Shown here: positions 39,780-46,929 of the stretch, in pieces
Position numbering within the stretch: the first letter of the stretch is position 1
Layout of the letters: each line of letters opens with the position of its first letter
Origin: VRUE01 sp035712345
GTDB taxonomy: Bacteria; Actinomycetota; Thermoleophilia; Solirubrobacterales; 70-9
Direction: 5' to 3'
DNA: 64,000 nucleotides
Assembly (NCBI GenBank): GCA_035712345.1
Contig: DASTAY010000030.1
Coordinates: 1-64,000, forward strand
Notes under the pieces: generated by a model
Seen by the model: the letters and a program-made list of their open reading frames with translations, nothing else
The model's database searches: none
Told to the model about the DNA's origin: nothing
Translations under genes and position numbers: made by a program

Positions 39780-41951
39780 ATGAGCAACCGCGAGCGACGC
39801 CAGCGGCGCAGGTCGCGCCACGGCGGCTGGAAGTCGAAGGTATCGGTCGTCCTCGGCGCGATCTTCGTCGCCGGCGCGGTGGCGATCAGCGTCGGCGCGA
39901 GCTGGGCGGTCGACGTCTACAACTCGGCGCCGCCGCTGGCCAGCCTCAAACCGGTGCAGAGGGGCCGCTCCTCGGCTATCTACGCCGCCGACGGCAGTCT
40001 GATCGGCTTCATCCGGGCCAGCAGCATCCGCCAGCCGGTCTCCTCGAAAGCGCTGCCGCAGAACCTCAAATACGCCACGGTGGCGATCGAGGATCGCAAC
40101 TTCTTCAACCACGGCGCGCTCGACCCGGCCGGCATCGCCCGCGCGGCCTGGAAGGACATCCTCGCGGGCGGCAAGCCGGTGCAGGGCGCCTCGACGATCA
40201 CCCAGCAGCTCGTCCGCAATCTCTACATCCGCGATCCCGAAGAGACGATCAAGCGCAAGATCGTCGAAGCGCACCTCGCCTACGAGGAGGAGGAAGCGCA
40301 CTCCAAGCAGTGGATCCTCAAGGAATACCTCAACACCGCCCCCTACGGCACGGTCGAAGGCGAGACCGCGGTCGGCGTCGAGGCGGCGGCGCAGACCTAC
40401 TACGGCAAGCCCACCAAGGACCTGGGACTGAGCGAAGCGGCGATGATCGCCGGGCTGCCGCAGGCGCCGTCCGAATACAACCCCTTCCTCGACCCGCAGG
40501 CGGCCCTCGATCGCCGCAACCAGGTGCTGGAAGCGATGCAGGACCAGGGCTACATCACGCCGAGCGAATACCGCGAGGCACGCCACGAAGGGCTGAACCT
40601 GCACCCCGGCCACAAGTACCGCGTGATCCGCGACCCCTTCCTCTTCGACCTGGTGCAGCAGGAGCTGATCGACAAATACGGCCTCAACACGGTCCGCTAC
40701 GGCGGCCTCAAGGCCTACACGACGATCGACCCGGCCCTGCAGGAACGCGCGCAGGAAGCGGTCGATTCCTGCGGCGTCTGCTACTCCGGGGGCGGGCCGG
40801 CCGCGGGGCTCGCCTCGGTCGACCCCGCCAACGGCGAGATCGTCGCCCTCGCCTCGACCGAGGGCTCGGAAAGCGAAAGCGAATTCAACTACGCGTGGCA
40901 GGCCCATCGCCAGCCGGGATCCTCGTTCAAGACCTACGTGCTGACGACGGCGATCAAGCAGGGCATCGACCCCTACAGCACCTACTACGACGGCACCTCG
41001 CCGAAGACCCTGGAGACGCCGGGCGGCATCCCCTGGACGGTCAACAACGCCGAGCCCGGCGCCGGCACGATGTCGCTCGAGCAGGCGACCGTGGACTCGG
41101 TCAACGTCGTCTTCGCCCAGCTGGACCTCGACGTCGGGCCCGAGAACGTCACCCACACCGCGCACCAGATGGGGATCGAAGCGCCGCTCGAATCGGTGCC
41201 GGCGGAGGCGATCGGCGGGCTCAGCATCGGCGTCACGCCGCTCGAAATGGCCGACGGCTACGCGACGCTCGCCAACGGGGGCGTCCATCATGATCCGACC
41301 GCGATCGCCCGGGTCGAGTTCCCGACCGGCAAGGTCGATGAACCGGAAGCCGATTCCGGCGACCGCGTCCTCACCGAGGGTCAGGCATACGAGGTGACGA
41401 AGATCCTCGAGGGCGTGATCACGGAAGGGACGGGCGCCGGCTACACCTCGATCGGGTGCTCGGCCGAGGCCGGCAAGACCGGCACCTCGGAGGACCTCTC
41501 CGACGCCTGGTTCGTCGGCTACACGCCCAAGTACTCGACCGCCGTCTGGGTCGGCCACCCGCAGTCGCGAGAAGAGACCGGCTTCGGCGGCCCGACCGCC
41601 GGCCCGATCTGGCGCTCCTTCATGGAAGCCGCCAACGGCGGCGAATGCGGCGAATTCGTCGAACCTTCGAGCATGCCCGAGCTCTCCAGCTTCAGCGGAG
41701 GCCACACCAACGGCTCCTCCGGCTACTCGGGCGAAGGCGAATACGAAGAACTCGAAGAATACGCCGAAGAAGGCGAAGCGGAAGAAGGCGAAGAAGGCGA
41801 AGAAGGCGAAGAAGCCGAAGAAGCCGAAGAAGCCGAAGGCGGTGGCGGCGGCGCCAAGCCCGAAGCCGAAGCCGCGCCCGCTCCCACCCCGGCGCCGGCC
41901 CCCACGCCCCCAGGCGCGGGCTCGCCCGCCGGCGGAGTCGGCGCCGGCTGA
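39780..41951 (+). CDS. Bifunctional class A penicillin-binding protein with acidic C-terminal tail
   Basis: The protein has 723 residues. A basic cytoplasmic start and one membrane helix (residues about 20-45) precede the GT51 glycosyltransferase with EDRNFFNH near 103 and GASTITQQLVRN near 136. The transpeptidase domain has the SxxK motif in QPGSSFKTYV near 381, SVN near 440 and KTGTSE near 566. It polymerises and cross-links peptidoglycan. After about residue 645 comes a low-complexity tail: Glu/Gly repeats (41763-41843), then Gly, then Ala-Pro repeats that may span or bind the wall. Confidence 0.95.
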   Translation: MSNRERRQRRRSRHGGWKSKVSVVLGAIFVAGAVAISVGASWAVDVYNSAPPLASLKPVQRGRSSAIYAADGSLIGFIRASSIRQPVSSKALPQNLKYATVAIEDRNFFNHGALDPAGIARAAWKDILAGGKPVQGASTITQQLVRNLYIRDPEETIKRKIVEAHLAYEEEEAHSKQWILKEYLNTAPYGTVEGETAVGVEAAAQTYYGKPTKDLGLSEAAMIAGLPQAPSEYNPFLDPQAALDRRNQVLEAMQDQGYITPSEYREARHEGLNLHPGHKYRVIRDPFLFDLVQQELIDKYGLNTVRYGGLKAYTTIDPALQERAQEAVDSCGVCYSGGGPAAGLASVDPANGEIVALASTEGSESESEFNYAWQAHRQPGSSFKTYVLTTAIKQGIDPYSTYYDGTSPKTLETPGGIPWTVNNAEPGAGTMSLEQATVDSVNVVFAQLDLDVGPENVTHTAHQMGIEAPLESVPAEAIGGLSIGVTPLEMADGYATLANGGVHHDPTAIARVEFPTGKVDEPEADSGDRVLTEGQAYEVTKILEGVITEGTGAGYTSIGCSAEAGKTGTSEDLSDAWFVGYTPKYSTAVWVGHPQSREETGFGGPTAGPIWRSFMEAANGGECGEFVEPSSMPELSSFSGGHTNGSSGYSGEGEYEELEEYAEEGEAEEGEEGEEGEEAEEAEEAEGGGGGAKPEAEAAPAPTPAPAPTPPGAGSPAGGVGAG
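41763..41843 (+). repeat. Tandem GAAGAAGGC/GAAGAAGCC repeats in the PBP gene
   Basis: About nine imperfect nine-base units encode Glu-Glu-Gly or Glu-Glu-Ala triplets. The array is in frame and could change length by slippage without shifting the reading frame. Confidence 0.8.
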
Positions 41952-41957
41952 CCCCGG

Positions 41958-42647
41958 TCAGCCTTCCTTTGCCTTGCCGGCTTTTTCGGCGTCCTCCTTG
42001 GCTTTCTCCGCCATCCTCTTCAGCATGAGGTCGTGATCTAGGTCGATCACGGCGCGGGCCTCGGCGCAGGCGATCGGGTCGCGGGCGAGGGTGAGCTGGT
42101 TGTCCTGCTCGGCCTCGCCGCCGAATGACCAGTTGGTCGAGCCCGTGACCAGGTAGAGGCCGTCGACCACCATCAGCTTGTCGTGGCTGATCGCCCCTTT
42201 TTCGGAGCGGCCGATAGCGATGCTGTTGCCGCCGAGATCGTTTTTCAGCTTTTCGAGCAGCGCCTTCTCGCTTTCGCCGCCGGCCTGGCTCGAGTCGAGC
42301 GAGAGGGTCACGATCATCTTGGGGTCGTGGGCGTAGTGACGCAGAACCGACACCATGTGCCCGTCGGCGAAGCCATACATGTTGATCGCCACGGAGCTCT
42401 TTCCCTGCAGCAGCGTCCAGAGCAGGACCTCGTGGACGCCCCCGTCGCGAGGCGCGTAGAAGGTGAGGTAGTCGCGGTCGTAACCGTGTGGGAACGCCTC
42501 GGCCTGCTTGAACTGCCCGAGGTCCTCGAAGCGGACTTCCGCGAGCTCGTTGAGAGAGCGCCCGTGGAGCTCGTCGCGTTTCTCGTCCAGGTCGAGCGGC
42601 CACTCCCATTCTTCGAAGCCCTTGGATTTCTTCGCGCTCTCAGGAAT
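41958..42647 (-). CDS. Phospholipase-D-like protein with one HKD motif, start uncertain
   Basis: The coherent frame starts just after an in-frame TGA near 42655 and reads KGFEEWEWPLDLDEKRD, then FYAPRDGGVHEVLLWTLLQG and the HKD region GAISHDKLMVVDGLYLVTGS with TNWSFGG. One HKD motif suggests a dimer-forming PLD/Nuc-type phosphodiesterase. The only canonical start is GTG at 42392, which would remove half the protein; an ATT at 42645-42647 would overlap the upstream stop. It is the last gene of the tyrosinase operon. The C-terminus is Lys/Glu-rich. Confidence 0.7.
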   Translation of the reverse strand: MPESAKKSKGFEEWEWPLDLDEKRDELHGRSLNELAEVRFEDLGQFKQAEAFPHGYDRDYLTFYAPRDGGVHEVLLWTLLQGKSSVAINMYGFADGHMVSVLRHYAHDPKMIVTLSLDSSQAGGESEKALLEKLKNDLGGNSIAIGRSEKGAISHDKLMVVDGLYLVTGSTNWSFGGEAEQDNQLTLARDPIACAEARAVIDLDHDLMLKRMAEKAKEDAEKAGKAKEG

Positions 42648-43083
42648 AGGACATCACCGCCAGGCGCTCGAAGCGCAGCACGCCTTTGGTCGCGCCCGGT
42701 TCGCTCGCGCGGGTCGCGTGGACGGTCACTTCGAGCCGGTTGGGGTTGCCGAGGCGGCGGATCGTCTCGGTCACGTCCATCGAGACGTTGATCGGCGTGA
42801 GGTGATGCTGCGGGCGCCGGTCGAAGCGGCTCACCGGCTCGCGCTTCCAGTCGCAGTGGCCCTCGCCGCCCCAGCATTCACTGCGGGTGAAGAGGGTGAA
42901 GGAGCCGGCGAAGCGGTCGTGGTCCCGTCCCGCGTCGGCAGGCAGCTCGCCGGCGTTGAGGAAGACGAACGCCGTGAACGAACCGGCGTCGCGGTGGACG
43001 TCGACGAACTCCAGGTCGACCCGGCTCACCCCGTCGAAGGCGATCGGCGTGGCCAACGGTTTCGGCGTGGTCCATGCCTGCAT
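42640..43083 (-). CDS. Free-standing KFDV-like domain protein following tyrosinase
   Basis: The protein has 147 residues; the ATG at 43083 shares its A with the tyrosinase stop (TGATG). The sequence VDLEFVDVHRDAGSFTAFVF, DRFAGSFTLFTRSECWGGEG and the ending NVSMDVTETIRRLG with LEVTVHATR resemble the C-terminal KFDV beta domain of plant polyphenol oxidases (compare EFAGSF and the final VTLVPR strand). In plants that domain shields the active site. Here it is encoded as a separate protein. The resemblance is by eye and needs a profile search. Confidence 0.65.
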   Translation of the reverse strand: MQAWTTPKPLATPIAFDGVSRVDLEFVDVHRDAGSFTAFVFLNAGELPADAGRDHDRFAGSFTLFTRSECWGGEGHCDWKREPVSRFDRRPQHHLTPINVSMDVTETIRRLGNPNRLEVTVHATRASEPGATKGVLRFERLAVMSYS

Positions 43084-43919
43084 CAGCGCGGCCCGTCCAC
43101 CACCGCGGCCTGCGCGGCGTACTCGTATCCCAGCGCTTTGACGTCGAGGACATCGCGGACGCGCAGCGAGGGCTCGCGCGCGAAGGTCATCGGCTGCTCC
43201 AGGGTGGCGTGATCGGGCAGCGCGCCGGGGTTGTTGTGCTGCCAGATCCGCCAGAGCCGGTCGACCATCGCGTGGTGGGCCCAGAAGAGCGGGTCGAAGG
43301 CGGCCCAGTTCTGGTCTTCCATCTCCCCGCCGACCCAGACGTGCACGTTGTCGTGGACGCGGGCGCAGCGCTTCCAGAATTCTTCGTAGGAGGGAGCGGA
43401 CATGATCCAGGCCGACGCGCCTCCGCCCGAACCGGGGAACACGGCGCCACCCAGCGGCGGAGGCAGCGCCAGCGGGTTGCTCCCCGGCGCCCGATGCGTC
43501 TGCCGCGGCCAGCCCTGCCCGCGGGGGATGCCGAGCGGCCTTATCGGCGCGCTTGCCAGCACGTTTTTCCTTTTGCCGACCCGCTTGAGGTCGAACGCTT
43601 TCGGGATCCAGGGCTCGTCCATCCAGTTCCACCACGGAACCGTCACCTCGGGGTCCACCTCCTGCAGCGCCAGCTCGAAGTGGTAGAGGTAGCCGCGATG
43701 CCACGGCAGGAAGTATTTGTTGTGGTGCTGGCAGATCTCCAGCGGCACGCCATGCCAACCGGCGAAGAACTGGTAGCCGCGGTTGTCTTCGCGGGCGAGC
43801 ATCCCCTCGAGCGCTTTGCGCAGCCGGTTTACCTCCGCCGCCGACATCTGGCTGATGTTCTGGCGCACCTTCAGGGCGGCCTGCGCGGGCCGGGCCTGGG
43901 CGGTGACCTGGAGCGTCAT
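43083..43919 (-). CDS. Tyrosinase/polyphenol oxidase (type-3 copper)
   Basis: The protein has 278 residues and no signal peptide. The CuA site has His56 (FFAGWHGVP), His65/66 (EICQHHNKYF) and His74 (LPWHRGYLYHFE); the CuB site has His189 and His193 (RVHDNVHVWVGG) and His215/216 (DPLFWAHHAMVDRLW). This is a complete dicopper set for oxidation of phenols or catechols. The CxxH-like Cys63 beside the second CuA His could form a thioether. It is coupled on both sides, to a small hydrophobic ORF upstream and to the KFDV-like gene downstream. Confidence 0.93.
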   Translation of the reverse strand: MTLQVTAQARPAQAALKVRQNISQMSAAEVNRLRKALEGMLAREDNRGYQFFAGWHGVPLEICQHHNKYFLPWHRGYLYHFELALQEVDPEVTVPWWNWMDEPWIPKAFDLKRVGKRKNVLASAPIRPLGIPRGQGWPRQTHRAPGSNPLALPPPLGGAVFPGSGGGASAWIMSAPSYEEFWKRCARVHDNVHVWVGGEMEDQNWAAFDPLFWAHHAMVDRLWRIWQHNNPGALPDHATLEQPMTFAREPSLRVRDVLDVKALGYEYAAQAAVVDGPR

Positions 43920-44101
43920 GGTCGCGGGCTCCGGGCGAAAAGGCGATCCGCCGGGTCGCGGCGGCGCCTGGCCGCCCCGGCCCGCCGTGAGACCCCGCGC
44001 CGGATGTTGCGCAGCGCGGCGCCGCCGAGCACGGTTGCGACCGGCGCCATCGTCAGCGCCGTCTCCTCGACCGGTATCCCCGCGATGTGCGCCGCCAACA
44101 T
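43916..44101 (-). CDS. Small hydrophobic-plus-basic protein leading the tyrosinase operon
   Basis: The protein has 61 residues from an ATG at 44101 and overlaps the tyrosinase ATG as ATGA. It reads MLAAHIAGIPVEETALTMAP, then a short hydrophobic VATVLGGAAL and a long Arg-rich tail. It may be a single-helix membrane protein that places or helps the tyrosinase, comparable in position to the small MelC1 copper-chaperone gene of Streptomyces, though without visible sequence similarity. Coding status rests on the overlap and the hydrophobic start. Confidence 0.55.
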   Translation of the reverse strand: MLAAHIAGIPVEETALTMAPVATVLGGAALRNIRRGVSRRAGAARRRRDPADRLFARSPRP

Positions 44102-44341
44102 GCGGGTCACCCTCTCAGAGGGATACCGAGTATGCAAAAACAGCTGAGTATCTATTGGCGAGAGCTGTCCGAGCTCATGGCCGGCAGGGAGCCGAGGGAC
44201 GGGCGAGGACGGTCTTGCGCTGGACGACGGAGGGCTTGCGATAGCCGCACGTCGGTGGAAAGCCGCAGGCTTCGTGTGGTCGCACCCCGATGAAGGCCAC
44301 GCCGGCCGCGCCTACGCTCGGCCGATGAGCGTGAGGAGCAT

Positions 44342-45484
44342 GTGAAACGGCGGCCGGTGTTGATCGCCGGCGGTGGCGTGGCCGCGCTCGAGGCGGCGCT
44401 GGCGCTGCGCGAGCTCGCCGGCGAGCGGCTCGATGTCGAGCTCTGCTCGCCGCGGGCCGATTTCGTCTACCGGCCCTTCGCGGTCGGCGAGCCCTACGGC
44501 GCCGCCGGCGTCCTGCGCTACGACCTCGACTCGTTGGCAGGACGGATCGGCGTCTCCTTCCGCCTCGGCGGCATCCTCTCGGTCGACGCCGCGAACGGCG
44601 TGGCGACGGTCCGCGACGGCGAGCGGATCGACTATGACCATCTGCTCGTCGCCACCGGCGCTCGCATGCTGTGGGCGGTGCCCGGCGCCGTCACCTTCTG
44701 GGGCGTGTCCGACGAAGGCGGCTTCGGGAACCTCGTCCGCCGCCTGCGCAGCGGCCTTCTGCGCGACGTCGTCTTCACCATGCCGGGTGGAAACAGCTGG
44801 GGCCTGCCGGTCTACGAGCTGGCGCTGCTGGCCGCCGCGGTCCTCGCCAAATCGGGGATCGGGGATGCGCGTCTGACGGTGGTCACGCCGGAGGACGCCC
44901 CGCTCGAGCTCTTCGGGCGAGCGGTGGGCGAGCGGATGACCGAGCTGCTGGGCGAGCGCGGGATCGGAGTCCTCACCGGTGCGCACCCCGTCGCCTATGA
45001 GGGCGGGCGGCTGAGCGTCGCCCCCGGCGATCCGATCGAGACCGAAGCGGTGATCAGCCTGCCGCGGCTCGAGGGCAGGCGGATAGACGGTCTGTCGCCC
45101 AATTCCCAGGGGTTCCTCCCGACTGACGAGCATTGCCGGGTGGTCGGGGCGCCTCGCGTCTACGCCGCCGGCGACATCACCTCCTTCCCGGTCAAGCAGG
45201 GTGGGATCGCGACCCAGGAGGCGGACGTCGCCGCGGAAGCGATCGCGGCGGCGGCGGGGGTGGAGATCGACCCGGCGCCATTCGACCCGGTCTTGCGCGG
45301 CGTGCTCTGGACCGGGGGCGAGTCCCTGTACCTGTACGGCCGGCCGGCAGGTGGTCATGGCGAAGTCTCCGAGATGAGCAGCGAGCCCCTTTGGCCAGAG
45401 CCCGGCGGCAAGATCGTCGGCCGCTTCCTCAGCCCGTTCCTCAACGGCATGGCGGATAGGAGGTGGCGCACGGCCACCGGCTGA
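44342..45484 (+). CDS. FAD-dependent pyridine-nucleotide/sulfide:quinone-type oxidoreductase
   Basis: The protein has 380 residues from a GTG. FAD motif: VLIAGGGVAALEAALALREL. The middle has YDHLLVATGARMLWAVPGA and a second nucleotide region (DVVFTMPGGNSWGLPVYELA), and the late FAD motif is PRVYAAGDITSFPVKQGGIA. The layout fits the type II NADH dehydrogenase/sulfide:quinone reductase superfamily, but the redox cysteines expected of a true SQR are missing, so I leave the substrate open. The 240 bases upstream show no gene or clear element. Confidence 0.85.
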   Translation: MKRRPVLIAGGGVAALEAALALRELAGERLDVELCSPRADFVYRPFAVGEPYGAAGVLRYDLDSLAGRIGVSFRLGGILSVDAANGVATVRDGERIDYDHLLVATGARMLWAVPGAVTFWGVSDEGGFGNLVRRLRSGLLRDVVFTMPGGNSWGLPVYELALLAAAVLAKSGIGDARLTVVTPEDAPLELFGRAVGERMTELLGERGIGVLTGAHPVAYEGGRLSVAPGDPIETEAVISLPRLEGRRIDGLSPNSQGFLPTDEHCRVVGAPRVYAAGDITSFPVKQGGIATQEADVAAEAIAAAAGVEIDPAPFDPVLRGVLWTGGESLYLYGRPAGGHGEVSEMSSEPLWPEPGGKIVGRFLSPFLNGMADRRWRTATG

Positions 45485-45517
45485 GCGTCCTCTGCCGGAT
45501 CGGTAGATGATGTAGCC

Positions 45518-46264
45518 GTGAGCGGGGCCGAGGAGCAGGCGCTGATCCGCCGGTATCGCACGGCGCGCCGCGATGCCGGCCTGGCCGTGCTGGAGGGGTT
45601 TCACGCGCTCAAGCACGCTCTGCGCTTCGGGGCCGAGGTGCTGGAGGCCGTCGCGGTCGATCGGGAGGAGCTGGAGGCGCTCGCGGCCGGGCTGGCCCCC
45701 GACCTCGCCGGCTCGCTGTCGGAGCGCACCGCGCCGGTGAGCGCCGCGGTGGTGGCGGAGCTGGTGCCGCAGGCGCCCCGCACCGGCGTCGTCGCGATCG
45801 CGCGCCGACCGGAGGCTGACCTCGCGGAAGTGCTTGCCCAGCGCCGTCCGGAGCCCCTGGTCCTGCTCGAGGACCCGCGCACGATGGGCAACATGGGCGC
45901 CTGCGTGCGGGTCGCGGCGGCGGCGGATGTCGCCGGCGTGCTGAGCACCGGGAGCAACGATCCCTGGCATCCCGATGCATTGCGTGCCGCGGCGGGCCTG
46001 CACTTCGCCCTCCCCGTCGTCGGCCTCGCCGAGCTGCCGGAAAGCGACCGGCCCTTGGTCGCGATCGACCCCGGCGGGAAGGACCTGCGTCCCGCCGATT
46101 TGCCGCCGCGGGCGATCCTCGCCTTCGGCACTGAGCGCTATGGCCTCAGCGAGGCTCTGCTCGACCGCGCCGACGCCCGCCTCGGCATCCCGATGCGGGC
46201 CGGCGTCTCCAGCCTCAACCTCGCCACCGCCGTAGCAGCGGTCCTCTTCGCCCAGCGGCTCTAG
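45518..46264 (+). CDS. SpoU/TrmH-type RNA 2'-O-methyltransferase
   Basis: The protein has 248 residues from a GTG. The knotted SPOUT domain has motif 1 EDPRTMGNMGACVRVAAAA, motif 2 ILAFGTERYGLS and motif 3 IPMRAGVSSLNLATAVAAVL. The N-terminal EGFHALKHALRFGAEVLEAV is the substrate-binding domain found in 23S rRNA methyltransferases of the RlmB/TsnR group. It methylates a ribose in tRNA or rRNA. The target base is unknown. Confidence 0.92.
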   Translation: MSGAEEQALIRRYRTARRDAGLAVLEGFHALKHALRFGAEVLEAVAVDREELEALAAGLAPDLAGSLSERTAPVSAAVVAELVPQAPRTGVVAIARRPEADLAEVLAQRRPEPLVLLEDPRTMGNMGACVRVAAAADVAGVLSTGSNDPWHPDALRAAAGLHFALPVVGLAELPESDRPLVAIDPGGKDLRPADLPPRAILAFGTERYGLSEALLDRADARLGIPMRAGVSSLNLATAVAAVLFAQRL

Positions 46265-46372
46265 GCGGGCCCGGCGGGGGGAATTACGGATGCCTGGGGC
46301 AGGAGCTGCCAGTAGCGTGCGAAATATCCGATCTGCGGCGCTCCGCCGCGTCACCGACCGAAAGGAACGCCC

Positions 46373-46765
46373 TTGCCCTTCGCAGACATCAACCTCGGCG
46401 AAGCCCTTCTGCTCGCGCTCGAGATCTTCTTCTTCGTGATCTGGATCTGGATCCTGATCACGATCCTCACCGACCTCTTTCGCGACCACGAGCTCTCCGG
46501 CTGGTGGAAGGCGGTATGGGTGATCTTCCTGGTCCTGATCCCGTTCCTGACCGCGCTCGTCTACCTGATAGCGCGCGGCAACGGGATGCGCGACAGGACG
46601 ATAAAAGCGCAGGCTGAGGCCAAACAGCATTTCGACGCGTATGTGCGCCAGCAGGCGCACAGCGGCTCGCCCGCCGACGAGCTGCACAAGCTCAACGACC
46701 TGAAGGAAAAGGGCGCGATCTCGGCCGAGGAGTTCGACAAGGCGAAGGCGAGACTCCTCGCCTGA
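46373..46765 (+). CDS. Membrane protein with PLDc_N-like helices and a SHOCT domain
   Basis: The protein has 130 residues from a TTG. Two hydrophobic helices (FFFVIWIWILITILTDLF, WVIFLVLIPFLTALVYLIA) flank HELSGWWKAVW, the PLDc_N-type pattern. The C-terminal ADELHKLNDLKEKGAISAEE plus FDKAKARLLA is a SHOCT oligomerisation motif. Its function is unknown, but such proteins are common in actinobacteria. A very strong hairpin (46770-46818) follows the stop. Confidence 0.87.
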   Translation: MPFADINLGEALLLALEIFFFVIWIWILITILTDLFRDHELSGWWKAVWVIFLVLIPFLTALVYLIARGNGMRDRTIKAQAEAKQHFDAYVRQQAHSGSPADELHKLNDLKEKGAISAEEFDKAKARLLA

Positions 46766-46769
46766 GCTT

Positions 46770-46818
46770 GCCGACGGGCTGAAATGCGGGCTCGGAGCCC
46801 ATGTTTCGGCCCGTCGGC
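46770..46818 (+). terminator. Long 49-nt hairpin after the SHOCT gene
   Basis: GCCGACGGGC (46770-46779) pairs perfectly with GCCCGTCGGC (46809-46818). Inside, GAAA/TTTC and GGGC/GCCC stack on, leaving loop TCGGA. No T-run follows on the plus strand, so it may stop RNA decay or act as a Rho-type or bidirectional terminator. Confidence 0.5.
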
Positions 46819-46866
46819 CCCTCGCCGCGGGGAGGATTTCTCCTGCACGGTGCGGAATTCTGCAAG

Positions 46867-46893
46867 AGGAGTTGCAAGTTATTAGCAACTCCT
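46867..46893. promoter_or_regulatory. Perfect 9-bp inverted repeat upstream of the NlpC/P60-like gene
   Basis: AGGAGTTGC and GCAACTCCT flank AAGTTATTA, an AT-rich centre in a GC-rich region. It lies 37 bases before the ATG at 46930, so it fits an operator overlapping a promoter, or a 5' leader hairpin. Confidence 0.5.
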
Positions 46894-46929
46894 AACAGTC
46901 TTCAGGCGACTTCGCTACGGTGCCCCGCG

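Noticed and set aside
38757..41705. 982-aa open frame on the minus strand opposite the hydrolase and PBP genes
   Set aside because: It is antisense to two clear genes with strong motifs, is very Arg/Gly/Asp-rich, and has no domain pattern; long antisense frames are expected at this GC content.
41763..41843. CRISPR-like short repeats
   Set aside because: The units are nine bases, directly adjacent and in frame inside the PBP gene; there are no spacers.
44312..46888. 858-aa minus-strand frame
   Set aside because: It is antisense to the FAD oxidoreductase, SpoU methyltransferase and SHOCT genes and has low-complexity Arg/Ala/Gly composition.
46766..46929. c-di-AMP (ydaO) riboswitch before the NlpC/P60-like gene
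   Set aside because: Such genes are often under this riboswitch in actinobacteria, but the conserved aptamer words are not present; only two simple palindromes are seen.
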